Positions 47,701 through 60,029 of a stretch of 64,000 nt of DNA are shown piece after piece. Both the position numbers and the translations under genes were made by a program. Below the pieces are notes generated by a model. It did not search any database. It saw only the letters and a list, made by a program, of their open reading frames with translations, and was not told the origin of the DNA. Source of the DNA: Rotaria sp. Silwood1 (lineage: Eukaryota > Rotifera > Eurotatoria > Philodinida > Philodinidae); NCBI GenBank assembly GCA_905250075.1, contig CAJNOP010000002.1:6685565-6749564 (forward strand), in the 5' to 3' direction. Numbering within the stretch: the stretch's first letter is position 1; each line of letters begins with the position of its first letter.

Positions 47701-50700
47701 ATTCGTTGCTTCTCGAAGACGATTAACTTCTATATTCATAATTTCTGCTCGTTTCGAACTAAATGCTGCTAATGCATTATTCAATGCTATTGGAACAAGT
47801 GAAGCAAATAGATCTAAAAAAACAATTCATTATAAAGAATAGTATTAAAATATTTACAGTACCTTTAAAATCCGGTGTTAACGGAAAGGTAACTGGTAAT
47901 GGTTTAGCTATTGGTTGAGCCAAAATAGTATCAAGTGTTTTAGGATCTGGTAATCGTTCATGATAAACAAAATCATTATCTTTACGTGCAGCTGCTGCTG
48001 CTTTAGCTATTTCATCTTGATTTGCACGAAGTATTGGTGTAAAAGCAGCGATCGTACATTTACTAACTGCTTGATCAGCAAAATCTTTTGCACGCTAATT
48101 AAAAAAAAACAATATTTAATTAATTACTTATCTGTGTAAAATCAGCGAGAATAAGTTATCATCATGTTCAATTTAACTTTCATTTTTTCCAAGGATTATT
48201 GTTTCAAAGAAAATTTTTCCCTCTGAATATACAATGAATATCAAAATTAGTCAACAAGATTATTTCTCCGCTGTCGTAAACGTTAGAAAGAATCGAATAA
48301 ATAAAACTCAGAGCTCGACTCATATCTCAGAGCGAATTTTGCACTATTTAGAAATGATCTTTGCACTTTTCATTAAGTTATAATAGAACTTTTCGTTTCT
48401 ATATTCACACTCATTCATGTCACTAATAGCAAACATACTTTCTTTTTTTTTACCTTGAAAAACCTAAACATGTTCAGGAAAAATTTTAGGTAGAACTTTT
48501 GTATTTTCAAGACTCTTCTATAAAACATACTATTTAGTTTTCAAAACTACCATTTGAAATAACAGTGTTTTTTTATAAGAACTCATGAAATAAAAACGTT
48601 GGTCTCTTTTGTGTTATGTCAGTAACGCTAGTTTTTTAATAATAACTTAGCAAAATAAAGCTCCATACGACTGATTTTTTTCTAAGTATCTTAAATAAAA
48701 ATCATGTCGTTGACGAATAAAATTACTCATATATTAATTTCACTTACTTCATATCGTGCTACTTTTAGCCCGTATTTTCTATCAGCTTGAGCTTGATTGC
48801 CAGCATGATATTCAGTTTTTGATTGAAATAATAAATGTTTAACAAACATAACATTAACATAATTCTTAAATAGACGAAACAAATATTAGTTGATGTTCTT
48901 TTTTTTTTTTTGTTAGTATGTATAGAAAAATCAAATTGGTTATTATGTTTGCATAATCAGGGTAGCAGTTTAGCCGGAGTATGTGATGTTCAGACAGCTT
49001 CTAAAATTCGTCTACAAAATGCCATTACTACTGATTTTGAAAATTATCTACGCAACGCTGTTTTTCTCTGCGACTCAACACTTTGTGTTTCCTCAGTAGT
49101 TCAGTGCTGAGTTACGTCTCTTGGTTTTATTGATTTTATATTCGAATGTGAAGTATTTGACATCGGGGAAAATAAAACAAGTACTTTAAGAATCAATTTC
49201 TATCAAAGATAAAAGTCTAAAATACTAATATAATATAAATCTCATTTTTTTGAGTAGTTTCTATAATGCTTATTTATTTCGATAGAAATAAATGTAGACG
49301 TTGTTAAAGCGAAAAATTCACTATTACTATATGTTTCGTTTATCATATTATCAATGAATAATTTACTACTTGTTGTTTAATTGATCTGCAATAACTTCGA
49401 CAATCAGTGTAACCTTTCTATGACCTATATAAGGAAAAACCGCAAAGAAGTCGGCGTGACCGAACGTTAGGAAATTTTATTTCTTCTACATTGTAACACT
49501 TATTCTTCCTCAATGGAAAAGTCATATTCTTAGAAACTTTTATTATAGATAAAGATGATTTAGATCTGCTATCAGTGAACATTTCATTGATTCCATGTTA
49601 GTTTCAGCTGAGATATTCAGAAAATATCGATCATTACAAAATTTCAAACTTTATCGTTTTACTACAAAATGAAGAGACACACAAACAAACTGGAATGAAA
49701 TTCGATGCTAATTCTAAATATATTTATGAACAGAAACAATGCAAAACACTGAACCGCATCTGATCAGCTAAAAAATCATACAAGCTTTTGCTGAATTCGA
49801 ATTCTTCTCATGTATGGGTGGTTCATGGTTAGCCATAACGAAGTTAATTTCACATCTGTAGAAAAATGTGAAATCTTGCAAAAATTTATTTAGTAGGTTC
49901 AAACTTAAGACTATTGCTTATTGTATTCTTAAACAACTAGCGTCATGTTTTAATTATAACACAATATATAGCAGCCAAATTTGTTTGAAAGAATCATAGA
50001 GAAATGAATGATTCAAAACCGATTGACGTCTAGTTCTTTGAATACGACTTAGATTTATTTAAAGTGATACCACTATAGAATAGTCTGTTCTAACTGACCA
50101 TAAAAGTACTTAGGAACTCTTTTAATCAACATTATTTCTATGAAAAGTATCTTCTCTTTTTTTTCACCATTATTGGTTTTCGAAGATAATATAATGAGTT
50201 CGCATGAAATTTTTACTACTGATAGAGTACCTAAACCAGGGAGACACGTTTTGTCAGGAAAAACCCTTACACAAGCTTTTTGCAGTTTCCCATTAGCTCA
50301 CCTCGGGACGTTTACGATCTACTTCAAACTTTGTCCGATCGGATTGAAATTTTGACGACAGATACTTAAAAATATTCTCCAACGGTGAAATGGGCCGTTT
50401 TCGTTTTTGACCTTCCTATCCAGATTTATAGAACTCTGAACACCAGCACTTCGGCTTTCAATCCAAATCTTTACGTATTTCTCTCATAAAAACCAAAGAA
50501 ACCAGATTTTTGAAAAAGCCTAAAGCCACTACTGAAATATGGTCTAGGATATCTCCAAACAATTTTTCAGCCCGATCGAACAAAGTTATACGGGACTCTT
50601 AAGCGGACCCAATATGATCCTACGGAAAACTACAGTTTTTAAGAAAAAAAACTGCGCAAACTTTTTTGAAATCGTTCTTCTCGAACACATGTCTTCTAAT

Positions 50701-51704
50701 TGTAGACGTTTTCTCTGTGACAAAAGCTCCATGTGGATCAGTTATATCCTCTTTGGGAATCAGAAATTATCAAAATAAGAGATTTCCCACAACTATACTA
50801 AAATAAAAATGCACTTGAAAAATCAAATCGAATTTACAAACCTCTGGAATGATTTTTTTTGCACTTTCAGTTTTGGCTGATGTATATGCTTCCTTATAAC
50901 AATCAGCAGCATGTGCTGCAACTTTAGCTGCAACTTCATCTAAATGAATAAAATTATTATTCATTTCAAACAATTTTCTTGTTTTTTCTTTGAATCATTC
51001 CTTTTGTTTTACCTTTAAAACTAGCCGATTTTATATAAATAAGTTCTGCTGCTTGAGCTAACATTAACCATGACATACTTGCTAATACAGCTGGTTCAAA
51101 ATCAACCGATAAATCTGATAATGAATTAGCATTAACATAATCTTTTAAATATGAATAAACACCAGATGCTAATTGAAAATATCTTGATGCTACTTTCATT
51201 TGTTCATCAATAGACAAATTTTGTGCTAATGCTAATTCACTATATGCATGTCCGATATTAAAAAGAACACATGCTTTTTCATATGCTAGTTTCCATGAGC
51301 CATTTGTTTTTTGTTTACTACCAAATAAACTTCCACTACTAACAAATGCATCTTGCCATTTAAAATAAATACGTATTTGATTTTCTGTTATTGGTAATTT
51401 ATATTCAATTGCATTTAATTGATCATAATATCTAAATAAATAGAAAAATAAATAAATTTTTTGTTGTTGTTGTTTAAATAAATAATAAGTTTTCTCCAAA
51501 CCTAAGTAATTTTGAACAATCATCTTTATAATTACTGCGTAATAACGCTTCAGCACGAAGTGAATTAAAACCATCAACTGAAGCTGAATAATCTTCTTTA
51601 TCACCAAATGTTGCTTTAATGAAATTTTTTATTGGTGTTGAAAGATTAACATCAAAAGGTTTTTTAGCTAGTATTGTTAAAAAATGTTGTGGATTTGAAG
51701 TCAT
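44791..51704 (-). CDS. PDCD6IP: ALIX / PDCD6IP (BRO1-domain ESCRT accessory protein)
   Basis: Predicted ALIX orthologue, 825 aa (human 868). Exons (minus): 51502-51704, 51013-51431, 50842-50939, 48748-48864, 47863-48094, 47690-47813, 47449-47626, 47151-47372, 45503-45949, 45290-45443, 45136-45234, 44990-45082, 44886-44933, 44791-44834; all phases close. ALIX binds ESCRT-III and TSG101 in endosomal sorting, cytokinesis and membrane repair. BRO1 domain about 1-360 ([38 protein letters not shown]). The coiled V domain, about 360-700, has [20 protein letters not shown] and [20 protein letters not shown]. The Pro/Tyr-rich tail, 732-825, contains PSAP (750-753), the TSG101-binding motif, and Tyr-Pro clusters such as YPPSQQ and [10 protein letters not shown]. 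It ends in KPQSGGKKK. Introns of 1977 nt (48865-50841) and about 1.2 kb (45950-47150) contain repeat-like inverted sequences. Confidence 0.94.
46272..46395. repeat. foldback inverted repeat in ALIX intron
   Basis: A 124-bp imperfect palindrome. The core arms of 23 nt (46314-46336 and 46348-46370) match at 21 of 23 positions around an 11-nt loop AGAAGTTGCTA. Outer arms continue as GAAAATTGGTTTTTAAG (about 46282-46298) against CTTAAAAACTAATTTTC (46371-46387), separated on the 5' side by an unpaired stretch of about 15 nt. It could be a MITE/foldback element or a structured intronic RNA such as a microRNA precursor. Confidence 0.5.
50325..50589. repeat. inverted-repeat element in long ALIX intron
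   Basis: Two copies of a roughly 30-bp sequence lie in opposite orientation about 205 bp apart: CAAACTTTGTCCGATCGGAT at 50325-50344 (continuing TGAAATTTTG to 50354), and the reverse complement of 50560-50589, which reads ATAACTTTGTTCGATCGGGC then TGAAAAATTG. The surrounding 50210-50640 is richer in G/C than most introns here. Likely part of a non-autonomous repeat family; no ORF is supported. Confidence 0.45.
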
Positions 51705-52089
51705 ATTAAAATTTATTTTCTAAATAAAATAAATCAGAAACCTATACCAAGTTTTCTATGAATTTTTTTAATAAAAATAATAATTGTTGAAGAAGAATAA
51801 AAAAGAAAAAGAGAAAGATGCTTAACATCGATATACAATAACAGTTGGTTGTTCGTCACTATCCTCAAACAATCAACAATGAATCATACAAAATTTTAAC
51901 CAATAAAAACTTTAAAATATATAGATGGCTTAATGCCAAGAATATCAATAAAGAAAATATATTAATAGAAATATAAAATAAAGAAATAATTATAAATTCA
52001 AAATAAGTCAAAGTGATTAATCATATTTCATTTGATGACTCATTAAGTGTTTGTCAAATATACACATTCTAGTTATTTTGCCAGCAGTC
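51705..52089. promoter_or_regulatory. bidirectional promoter region, ALIX / GCP3
   Basis: Only 385 bp separates the start codons of ALIX (minus) and GCP3 (plus), arranged head to head. Any 5' UTRs and core promoters of both genes must lie here unless trans-splicing or noncoding exons intervene. The sequence is AT-rich; no strong TATA box or other element stands out. Confidence 0.6.
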
Positions 52090-55000
52090 ATGGCTGGTTC
52101 GCAATTAGCTTTAGTAAAAAATTTGTGCCTTTGCTATTGTGATAATAAACCTGGTATGCTGAGAAATTTAAATATACATTTAAAATAATTAATTTTGTTT
52201 TATTTTTAATTCTACAGAAATTTTGGATAAAACTGTTAATACAGTTTCGCATTTACTTCATTCGTAAGTTCAAAGTTTTGTACAGTTTTTTTTTCTCTTG
52301 TAATTTTGAATAATTTATAGTGAACATGGGAATACTTATCAAGACGATATACGATTACTTGATAAAATTTGGAAACATTGTATGAAATAGTTTAAGATTG
52401 TTTGTTTGTTTTTTGTTATTTATTCGTTTGAAATTTTTGTAGTTCAAAAATATGGACGAAATCAAGAAATGCTTCGTTTTGGTCAAATTTATGCTCGGCT
52501 TAATAAACTTGTAAGTTCTCTACATAGTTTTTTATTCGAATGATATAACCAATTCTTCTGTTCGAAATATCATGATTTTTGAATATTAATCTATAATCAA
52601 AAGAACTCATAAACTTGATTCCAGTATTTGAAAAATTTTTTATATATTAGAAAAGTATCTATTACGAAACCTAAAAAAATTCTTCATATAGACAAAATTA
52701 CCGAAACCTTTTTTGGTTTCGTACCATACCAAATAAGGGCTTTTTACGAAAAACATTTTGAATTGATGTCCACGCAAAGACTCTTTTCTGAATTCCTTAA
52801 CACAAGTTTAGTTTTCAGAAGAATTAAGGTAAATTATGATAGATTCTTTAAGAGACATTATGATTATTGAAGTATCTATACTTTATATTTGTGGATCGAC
52901 ACACGGATACATAAGCAACAATGAAACGAAATGTATCATAAATCAACATAAAAGTATAAAAAAATCTGGGTCAAAGGTTAAAATAATATGAACTATGAAT
53001 TGATTGATATAAAAGGCGCTTTGTGAAATTAAAAAATAGTTTACGGAATGAAAAAAACTCTTGATTTATTCAAATTCTAGCTATCTTCAATTGAATCGGT
53101 TGACGTTTAGGTCGATTTGAATTTCGTTCATGACATATATATTCACAATGAAATAGAAAACTTATAATTTTTATTATTATTTTAACACTACATAGGATTC
53201 GTCTATAAATCTCTTATCTCAAGTTGCGTTCTCAAGAGAAACTATATTATCAAGAGATTCACACATATATTAACTGAAAGAATCGTTGATTCAACATTCC
53301 TATTCCGTATCATTTGATATTTATACGAAAAAAGATAACAATAAAAGATACGTGTTAACTATTAATCAAGTCGATGCATTGTAGGTGTATTTTATTAAAA
53401 CAAAAAGAAAGAATGTTTTACTTTGTGATCGTTTAAAAAATATTAAACATCTATAAAGATTATATTGTTCTGATACCTATGACAGTTCACGAACAAGAAA
53501 ATGAACTAGCATCAACCATTGCATTCTTTTCAGCAGAATAGAACTATTCAAACAGATCAATTCTCAACGTGTTACAGTTCTCCTTTCGATAAATAAAAGA
53601 ATTAATGAATAGACTTGCTGCATTATCATTATCAGTAGACATAGTTTATATGAAGAGAACTAATTACTTGATATAGTTCTCGAAAAAAATCATCATATAA
53701 TCCTAAACTTTAATCATTGAATGAACCCTATATTAAGAAAAGATATCGTCGTCTAAATATTGATTAATCAGCTGAATTTTTTCTAGTAAATTAATTTTGT
53801 TTAGAAAGTTCTTAAAGTACGCCTTGAAACACTTCAATTTCTTTATGCATTGGCTGATACAGCATCGACTGAATATCATCATGATTCAATAAATCGTCCA
53901 CTACCAACATCATCAGCTAGTAGTTTTGACATTCCATCATTTTCTCTTTTATCTGTTCAACAAGGATCTTCTAATACAAAAGAAAATGGTCTTTCACATA
54001 ATTCATCTCATATAAAATCTTCAACATCATTACAAAAACTTCTTCATTATACAAATGATGATGAGAATTCCTTATTATCAAAAACTCATCTTCATTCAAC
54101 AATAAATAATAATAATGAAATAGAAAATATTTCATCTTTAAAACGAGATAATGATGAGTCACGTATATTACGTGAACTTTTATTTGGTATGCAAGGTATT
54201 GAAACACCACGTTTATCTGCAAATGATACAAATATTGATCGTTGTACACGAACATTAATAAGTCGTTTTCTTGAATGTGGATGGTTATATGAAAAAATTC
54301 GAAAAATAATTAATACACCAACAACAAGTCTTGTTGCACAAGCATTTATTGCTAATTTATCAAGTGAATTACGTGAATATCATCGACTCATATCTGTTAT
54401 TGAACAACAGGTAAAATAGAATTTTTTCATATTAGTAATTAAAAAATGGTGCCGAAGTTCAGCATTACTGTTGTTTTCATTATAGTATGACAATAACTCG
54501 TCGTAGACATTTGATAGTTTTCGTGCTAGAAAGAGCAAATTCTCAACTACAAAGTTTTGTTCAAAATACTTACCAAAGGCCAAAAGTTTCTTTTCACGCT
54601 TCTAGATTTTAGAAGAAAGTCATCATCCCTTAAGAAACTTTGGCTTCTTTTCTGTCTTTTAAGAATTTTGTAGCGCTGCAATTCGACATTATAGATAGGT
54701 AAAAATAAATAAAATTTTCAAATTACCAGTTGAATTCGAAATCAACATTTTTCTAATGATCTTTGTTAGCTTAATAAATGATTTCGAAAAATAAGATTTT
54801 TTTTCTAACTATCAAAGTTAGTAAAATCCCATCTTTTATATCTAATTAGAGTTTAGTGAGCTCTCTACGCCACTACAATATATAAAACAGAAGAAGCCTC
54901 TCCCTTCAATAGAAGATCTAGGTTCTTCTATTCCGAGTTAGGTTTACAGTTTTTCTATTAGACAATGTACTTTTCTCATCACTGATTTTGCCTGAAGTTA

Positions 55001-58000
55001 CAAGGTATCTTTCAGCCTGCGGTAAGTATTTTAAACAAAACTTTGCTTTTTCTAACAAGAAAACTATTAAATCTTTACAATGAGTTATTATCATACTATA
55101 CTGAAAACCAAAATAATGCAGAACTTTTATATCATCCGTTATTTGAACTTTTTCTTTTTGTCAACATCAGGAAAATATACCTGGAATGGTTTCATTAAAA
55201 AAACTTCATGTTTGGATGTGTACACCAATACAACGTTTAAAATGTCTTGCAGCTATTGCTGATTCATGTCACGGTTTGTTTAAAAAAAAAAAGAAAAAAA
55301 AAAATTATCATTATCATCATTATTAAAAATTTTGTAATAAAACTTATTTAGGTAAAAAAGGTGGACAACTTTTATCAATACTTTATATGCATAGCCAGCA
55401 TGGTGATCCATTACAACAATCAATACTTTATCCATTGCTTTATAATTGTACAATACCAATACGTGATATGATTGTTGAATGGATATGTAATGGTATAATT
55501 AATGATCCATATCAAGAATTTTTTGTTTCAACAGATAAAATGATAGGTGAAGAAAAATTATGGTATGATAAATATACATTACGTGTACCAATGATTCCAA
55601 CATTTATATCAATGGAACAAGCTAAAAAAATTTGGATTACAGGAAAATCAATTAATTTTTTACGTGTAGTTTGTAAAGATCGAACGATGTTACAAATTAA
55701 TAAAACACCCGCTTCATGTAAGTTTGACTTATTATTTCATTTTTTGTAAGACAGACGATTAGTTCAAATTTAGATGAAGAAAATACATTTAATCCATTGA
55801 AAAATAGAAATATCGATCATTGAGATTTCGTTCGATATGTTTTATTATACTGAATGATAAATCTCAAATATATTTTCAACTGAAGTAGCAGAGCTTACTT
55901 AATTTCTAGTTCATTGTTTTTCACTCTCCATTTTAAAAGAGTCAACAATGGTAAAAAAAACAAATAGAAATAGAGATGCTTAATCTATCCGTAGGTTGAA
56001 GCGACACTTTCAGAAAAAAGCAGTCTGCTGAAAAAATTCAAGAAAACTAAAGAAAGTTTGTTTGTCTTTGAGTCTTGTTATTGTATCAATAAAAAAAGGT
56101 AATGATTAATCTCATACTTTTAGCGGTCAAGAAAATTTGTAATCCTTTTCTGCTTGCTCCAAAGAAAATCTGGTAGATTCTGTTTCCCTGCACATTAGTT
56201 TCTTATTTGTCTTAGTAATAATTAAAGTTATAAACCTTACATTCAGTTAATCATTATTCCATTGTATCTCATTAGAAAAAATGTTGAGTTTGTTTTTGCG
56301 ATATACCTATGTTTAAAGCATTCAGGTAAAGGAATAAATCAAGAATTTAAATATAATCTATTGTCTGAAAGCTTCAGTGTAAAGTATTCACTCATTCTTC
56401 AGTCACACGAAAGACAACTGTTTCGAGTCAGAAGCAGTTAGTTAGATTCAAATTTTTTCACTGCTTGAAAATATGTGATCAGAATTTCCTTCTGAGATAA
56501 GATTAACAACTATCATTAGATTGTTTCAAAAAATTCAAAATATGAAACCTTTTTTTGACAGCTTACTTTTGTAGAGCAAAGTTTGTTCTATAAAACAAGC
56601 TATTTTTTACTTTTGCATAATAGATCTTAAAACTTTTTTGTAAAGTCAGTTTTTGAAACAGCAGATATTTTTTACCGATGTCGGTTTCCAAAGAAATTAA
56701 CACTTTGATGGAAACTCATAGATGAGATATTGCTTATTGTAATATCTCATTTTGTAGAGAATGCGATGTAATACGATAATGTTGAGTTAAACCTGTTTCC
56801 AGACACGAACTAAGGGCAGCTATGAAATCGTTATTTTGCCTTTTATCGGCAAAGTTTTGAGTTTTTTTTATAAAATTTACTGATAGTTGTTCAGTCTTAT
56901 AGCAGAGAGAAAATCTAAATATATAATCGGAAGTAGCAACAAATTCTGTTTCTCGCGTTAATCACTTTTCTTTCAGTCCCAGAGAAATGCGTAAATGTTT
57001 TGTGCCAAGACTTTTGTTATATAGATTACATTGTACAAGTATTAAAACTGAATTTGATAAATATTTCTTTTAGCTGAAAGTTTATTTCAACAACAACGTT
57101 CAACTGAATTTCAAGATATGATTATATCGATTTATAATGAAACAACACATTATCTCCGTTCAATTCTTGATGATAAATATCAAATGATGGATCATTTTAA
57201 AGCTATAAAACGTTATTTATTATTAGGTCAGGGTGATTTTATAAAATATTTAATGGATTTAATGGAAAATGAATTAAATAAAGCAGCAAATCAAGTATTT
57301 TATCATAATTTACAATCATTAATGGATGCAGCTATACGTGTAACAAATGCTCAATATGAAAATGAAGATATTATAAAACGTCTTGATTTACGTTTAATGT
57401 ATGTATCACCATCTGAACTTGGTTGGGATGTTTGTTGTCTAGATTATAAATTTGATGGTCCATTACGTACAATATTTACAGAAGAAAATTCTTTAAGATA
57501 TATGAGAATATTTAATCATTTATGGCGTGTTAAACGTATGGAATATACAACATGTGGTGTATGGAAACAATTAATGAAATCATCAAGACAATTTGCATCA
57601 ATTCCAGGTAAAAACTATATTTTCAATAAGAATAAATATTGAAAAAAAAAAAAACTTTATTTTTTAGAAATTTCTGATATGACACATGTATGTTTTACAA
57701 TGTCAAATGAAATGACAAAATTTGTTCAAAGTGTTAATTATTATATTATGTTTGAAGTACTTGAATGTTCATGGAGTGATTTATTAAATAAATTAATGGA
57801 AGCTAAAGATTTAGAACAAATTCTTGAAGCACATGATGATTCATTATTAAAAATTTTAACACGTCTTCATCTTGATGGTCATGAAACAAGTCAAGAATTA
57901 GCTAAACAATTACGTTGTATATTTGATTTAATATTAAATTTTGGTTCAATTATTCAACGTTTAATACAATCTGTTGAAAATGAATTACTAGCAAGAAAAC

Positions 58001-59367
58001 CATATCAACAACAACAATATTATGGAACATATACGAAAAATGTTGAACCTGTAAGAAGATAATTTCTTGATTGTAAAATATTATTTTGTAGAACTCACAT
58101 TATGTTTTACGAAGATAAACATAAATAGTACTAGTTTTAAGGCGAGGTTTTGAGACTGTTCCTCATAGTAACAGACTGTGAAGAAGATATAAAAACTAAC
58201 AATCATTAGGTATACTTCCATAGTAACCAACGAGTAACAGTAGGGAACTGTAGGTCTTTCCAAATCCGAACTAGGATCTCGATCTAGTCTGAAAAACAAT
58301 ATGAACCTACAGCTCCTGATAGGTAAATATTGACAAGCATTAAATTTTTTTTTGTGCAAGATGTTTACAATTGATATCATTAATTGTTCTAAATAGTCGA
58401 CAGCCAAATGCTGTAAATTCAACACAAGCAACTTTAATTTCCTGCTTAACTCAATCGGAAATACTTGATTTATTTTTTGAAGACATATAAAACTAACAGA
58501 AACTTGTTTTAGCATTAGATACTATCATTTTTTTCTATTTCAACAACTACGAATGTTTTGATACTAAATTAGTACCAGAAGAGGCTGTAGATGAGAGTAT
58601 GACCTCTATTCTACCTACACCCACATTCCTATGTATAACCTTTCTGTAACTAAATGTCAAAAATCTAAGTCCTTTTATGTCATAGCTTTCACTCTCATCC
58701 TCACTGTTATGATGAATACATTTACGTGTCGTATTACATTCGAATGATCATAACTTGAAAAAGATGTTTTACTAAGGATTTATAATTTTTGACATATTAA
58801 CAATTTCACCTGTACAAAAGTTAAATTATGACAAACAAAAAATAGAATGTCAGTAGAAAAAGACTTTTGTTCAAAATGTAAAAATAAAGCAGACTGATTA
58901 TTCTATTGACACTCGATTATTTTTAACAAACAATCATAGAGTCTGCTTGGAATTTTTCATTTGATGTATTTCGTATTAGAATAATGCAATTAAAGAACAC
59001 ATGTAAGTTTCACATTTTAGCCGCAAAGGAGCTGCACTGACAATCTTTTTTAATGATAATTTATTCCTTTTCGTTGTATATTTTAGGATGCTGAAGTTCG
59101 ACGATTTCATACGGTTTTAAAACCACAGTTGAAAACCATTAAAAGTGATTTACATATCGTTAAAAAAGCTTTTCGAGTATGACAAAAAAAAAAGAAGTTT
59201 TTGTTTAAAATAAAACATAAATATTTAAATTTCTATTTCAGGATGCTGTACTGAAATTTCTTCAACAACTTAAATGTCATCCAGACATAACATTACGTTC
59301 TTTAAGTTTTCGATTAAACTTCAACGAATTCTACAAAGTATCTTATGCATCAAAATCAACTTCATAA
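52090..59367 (+). CDS. TUBGCP3: gamma-tubulin complex component 3 (GCP3/Spc98 family)
   Basis: Predicted GCP3 orthologue, 814 aa (human 907). It is a scaffold of the gamma-tubulin small complex that nucleates microtubules. Exons: 52090-52153, 52218-52263, 52321-52379, 52443-52510, 53805-54410, 55171-55273, 55352-55717, 57074-57607, 57668-58050, 59087-59176, 59242-59367; all phases close. The first four exons code an N-terminal region of about 79 residues; a Ser-rich low-complexity segment follows. GRIP1 begins near ILRELLFGMQGIETPRLS and includes GWLYEKIRKI, ELREYHRLISVIEQQ, RLKCLAAIADSCHGKKGGQL, DKYTLRVPMIPTFISMEQAK and ITGKSINFLRVVC. GRIP2 includes MDHFKAIKRYLLLGQGDFIK, DLRLMYVSPSELGWDVCCLDY, FNHLWRVKRMEY and YYIMFEVLECSWSDLLNKL, ending SLSFRLNFNEFYKV. 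The QGIETPRL and LGQGDF regions match GCP3 better than GCP2. Three introns exceed 1 kb. Confidence 0.93.
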
Positions 59368-59565
59368 ACTTTCCTACGTTATACAAATATACATATATAC
59401 ATCATTTTTGATAATCTCACAATGTTTTTTTCTCTTCTTTTTTTTTTTATACACATACATTTATGCTAACTTGTAGACAAAAACGATTTCTTATTTTGTT
59501 CGGGATTATATTATTAAAATAGATCTTTTTTTTCCAGAAAAAAGATAAAAAAAAAGTTATACTAT
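59368..59565 (+). promoter_or_regulatory. GCP3-micropeptide intercistronic region with acceptor-like site
   Basis: The 198 nt between the GCP3 stop and the next start codon contain no AATAAA. A strong polypyrimidine tract plus AG (TTTTTTTTCCAG) ends at about 59537, some 28 nt before the ATG of the 54-codon ORF. This layout would suit either a spliced 3' UTR or a spliced-leader acceptor within an operon. Neither is proven. Confidence 0.4.
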
Positions 59566-59730
59566 ATGTCTAAATCTATTGATCCATCAATTATGTTCGA
59601 TTGGCCAATGTTTCTTTCGATTGGTTTTCTACTTGTTGGTACTATTTTCATTATGCTTAAATTAACTGTTGGATCCTGTTATAAAACACCATCTTTATGT
59701 GATCGATATCAAGATAAAAAAGTCTCGTGA
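59566..59730 (+). CDS. 54-aa single-pass membrane micropeptide
   Basis: Short ORF starting MSKSIDPSIMFDWPMF and ending QDKKVS. It has one confident transmembrane helix at about residues 15-35 (FLSIGFLLVGTIFIMLKL), then a short Cys-containing segment (GSCYKTPSLCDRYQDKK). A poly(A) signal AATAAA occurs at 59732-59737, directly after the stop, and an acceptor-like TTTTTTTTCCAG lies 28 nt upstream. Codon use resembles the neighbouring genes. The architecture is that of small integral membrane proteins; no family is recognised. It may be co-transcribed with GCP3. Confidence 0.55.
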   Translation: MSKSIDPSIMFDWPMFLSIGFLLVGTIFIMLKLTVGSCYKTPSLCDRYQDKKVS

Positions 59731-60029
59731 TAATAAAATACATTTTTTTTTTATAATAATGACAATATTGTATCCATGAAATCAAGGTCTTTTTATAACC
59801 TTCTCTTTTTTGTGTTTTGAGTGTTTCGCTTTTCATTTTGTTTCAATATAGCGCATACATTAAAACTCACATATAAAATAACTTTTATAACTAAAGAATA
59901 AAAATAATTAAAAAAAACTGAAAAGAAAAGAACAACAAAAGAACCTGGAAAGTAAATGTATATATAAAGGAAGCAAATGAAAACAATAAAAAAATAATAA
60001 TGAACAATTAAAAAACAAAAGAATGAAAA
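59731..60029. other. short convergent 3' region
   Basis: Spacer of 299 bp between two convergent genes. It contains the AATAAA at 59732-59737 for the plus-strand unit. The remainder is A/T-rich with no ORF. No clear canonical poly(A) signal for the minus-strand gene was found. Confidence 0.5.

Noticed and set aside
53971..54255. 94-aa minus-strand ORF antisense to GCP3 exon 5
   Set aside because: Shadow of the Ser-rich coding exon on the plus strand.
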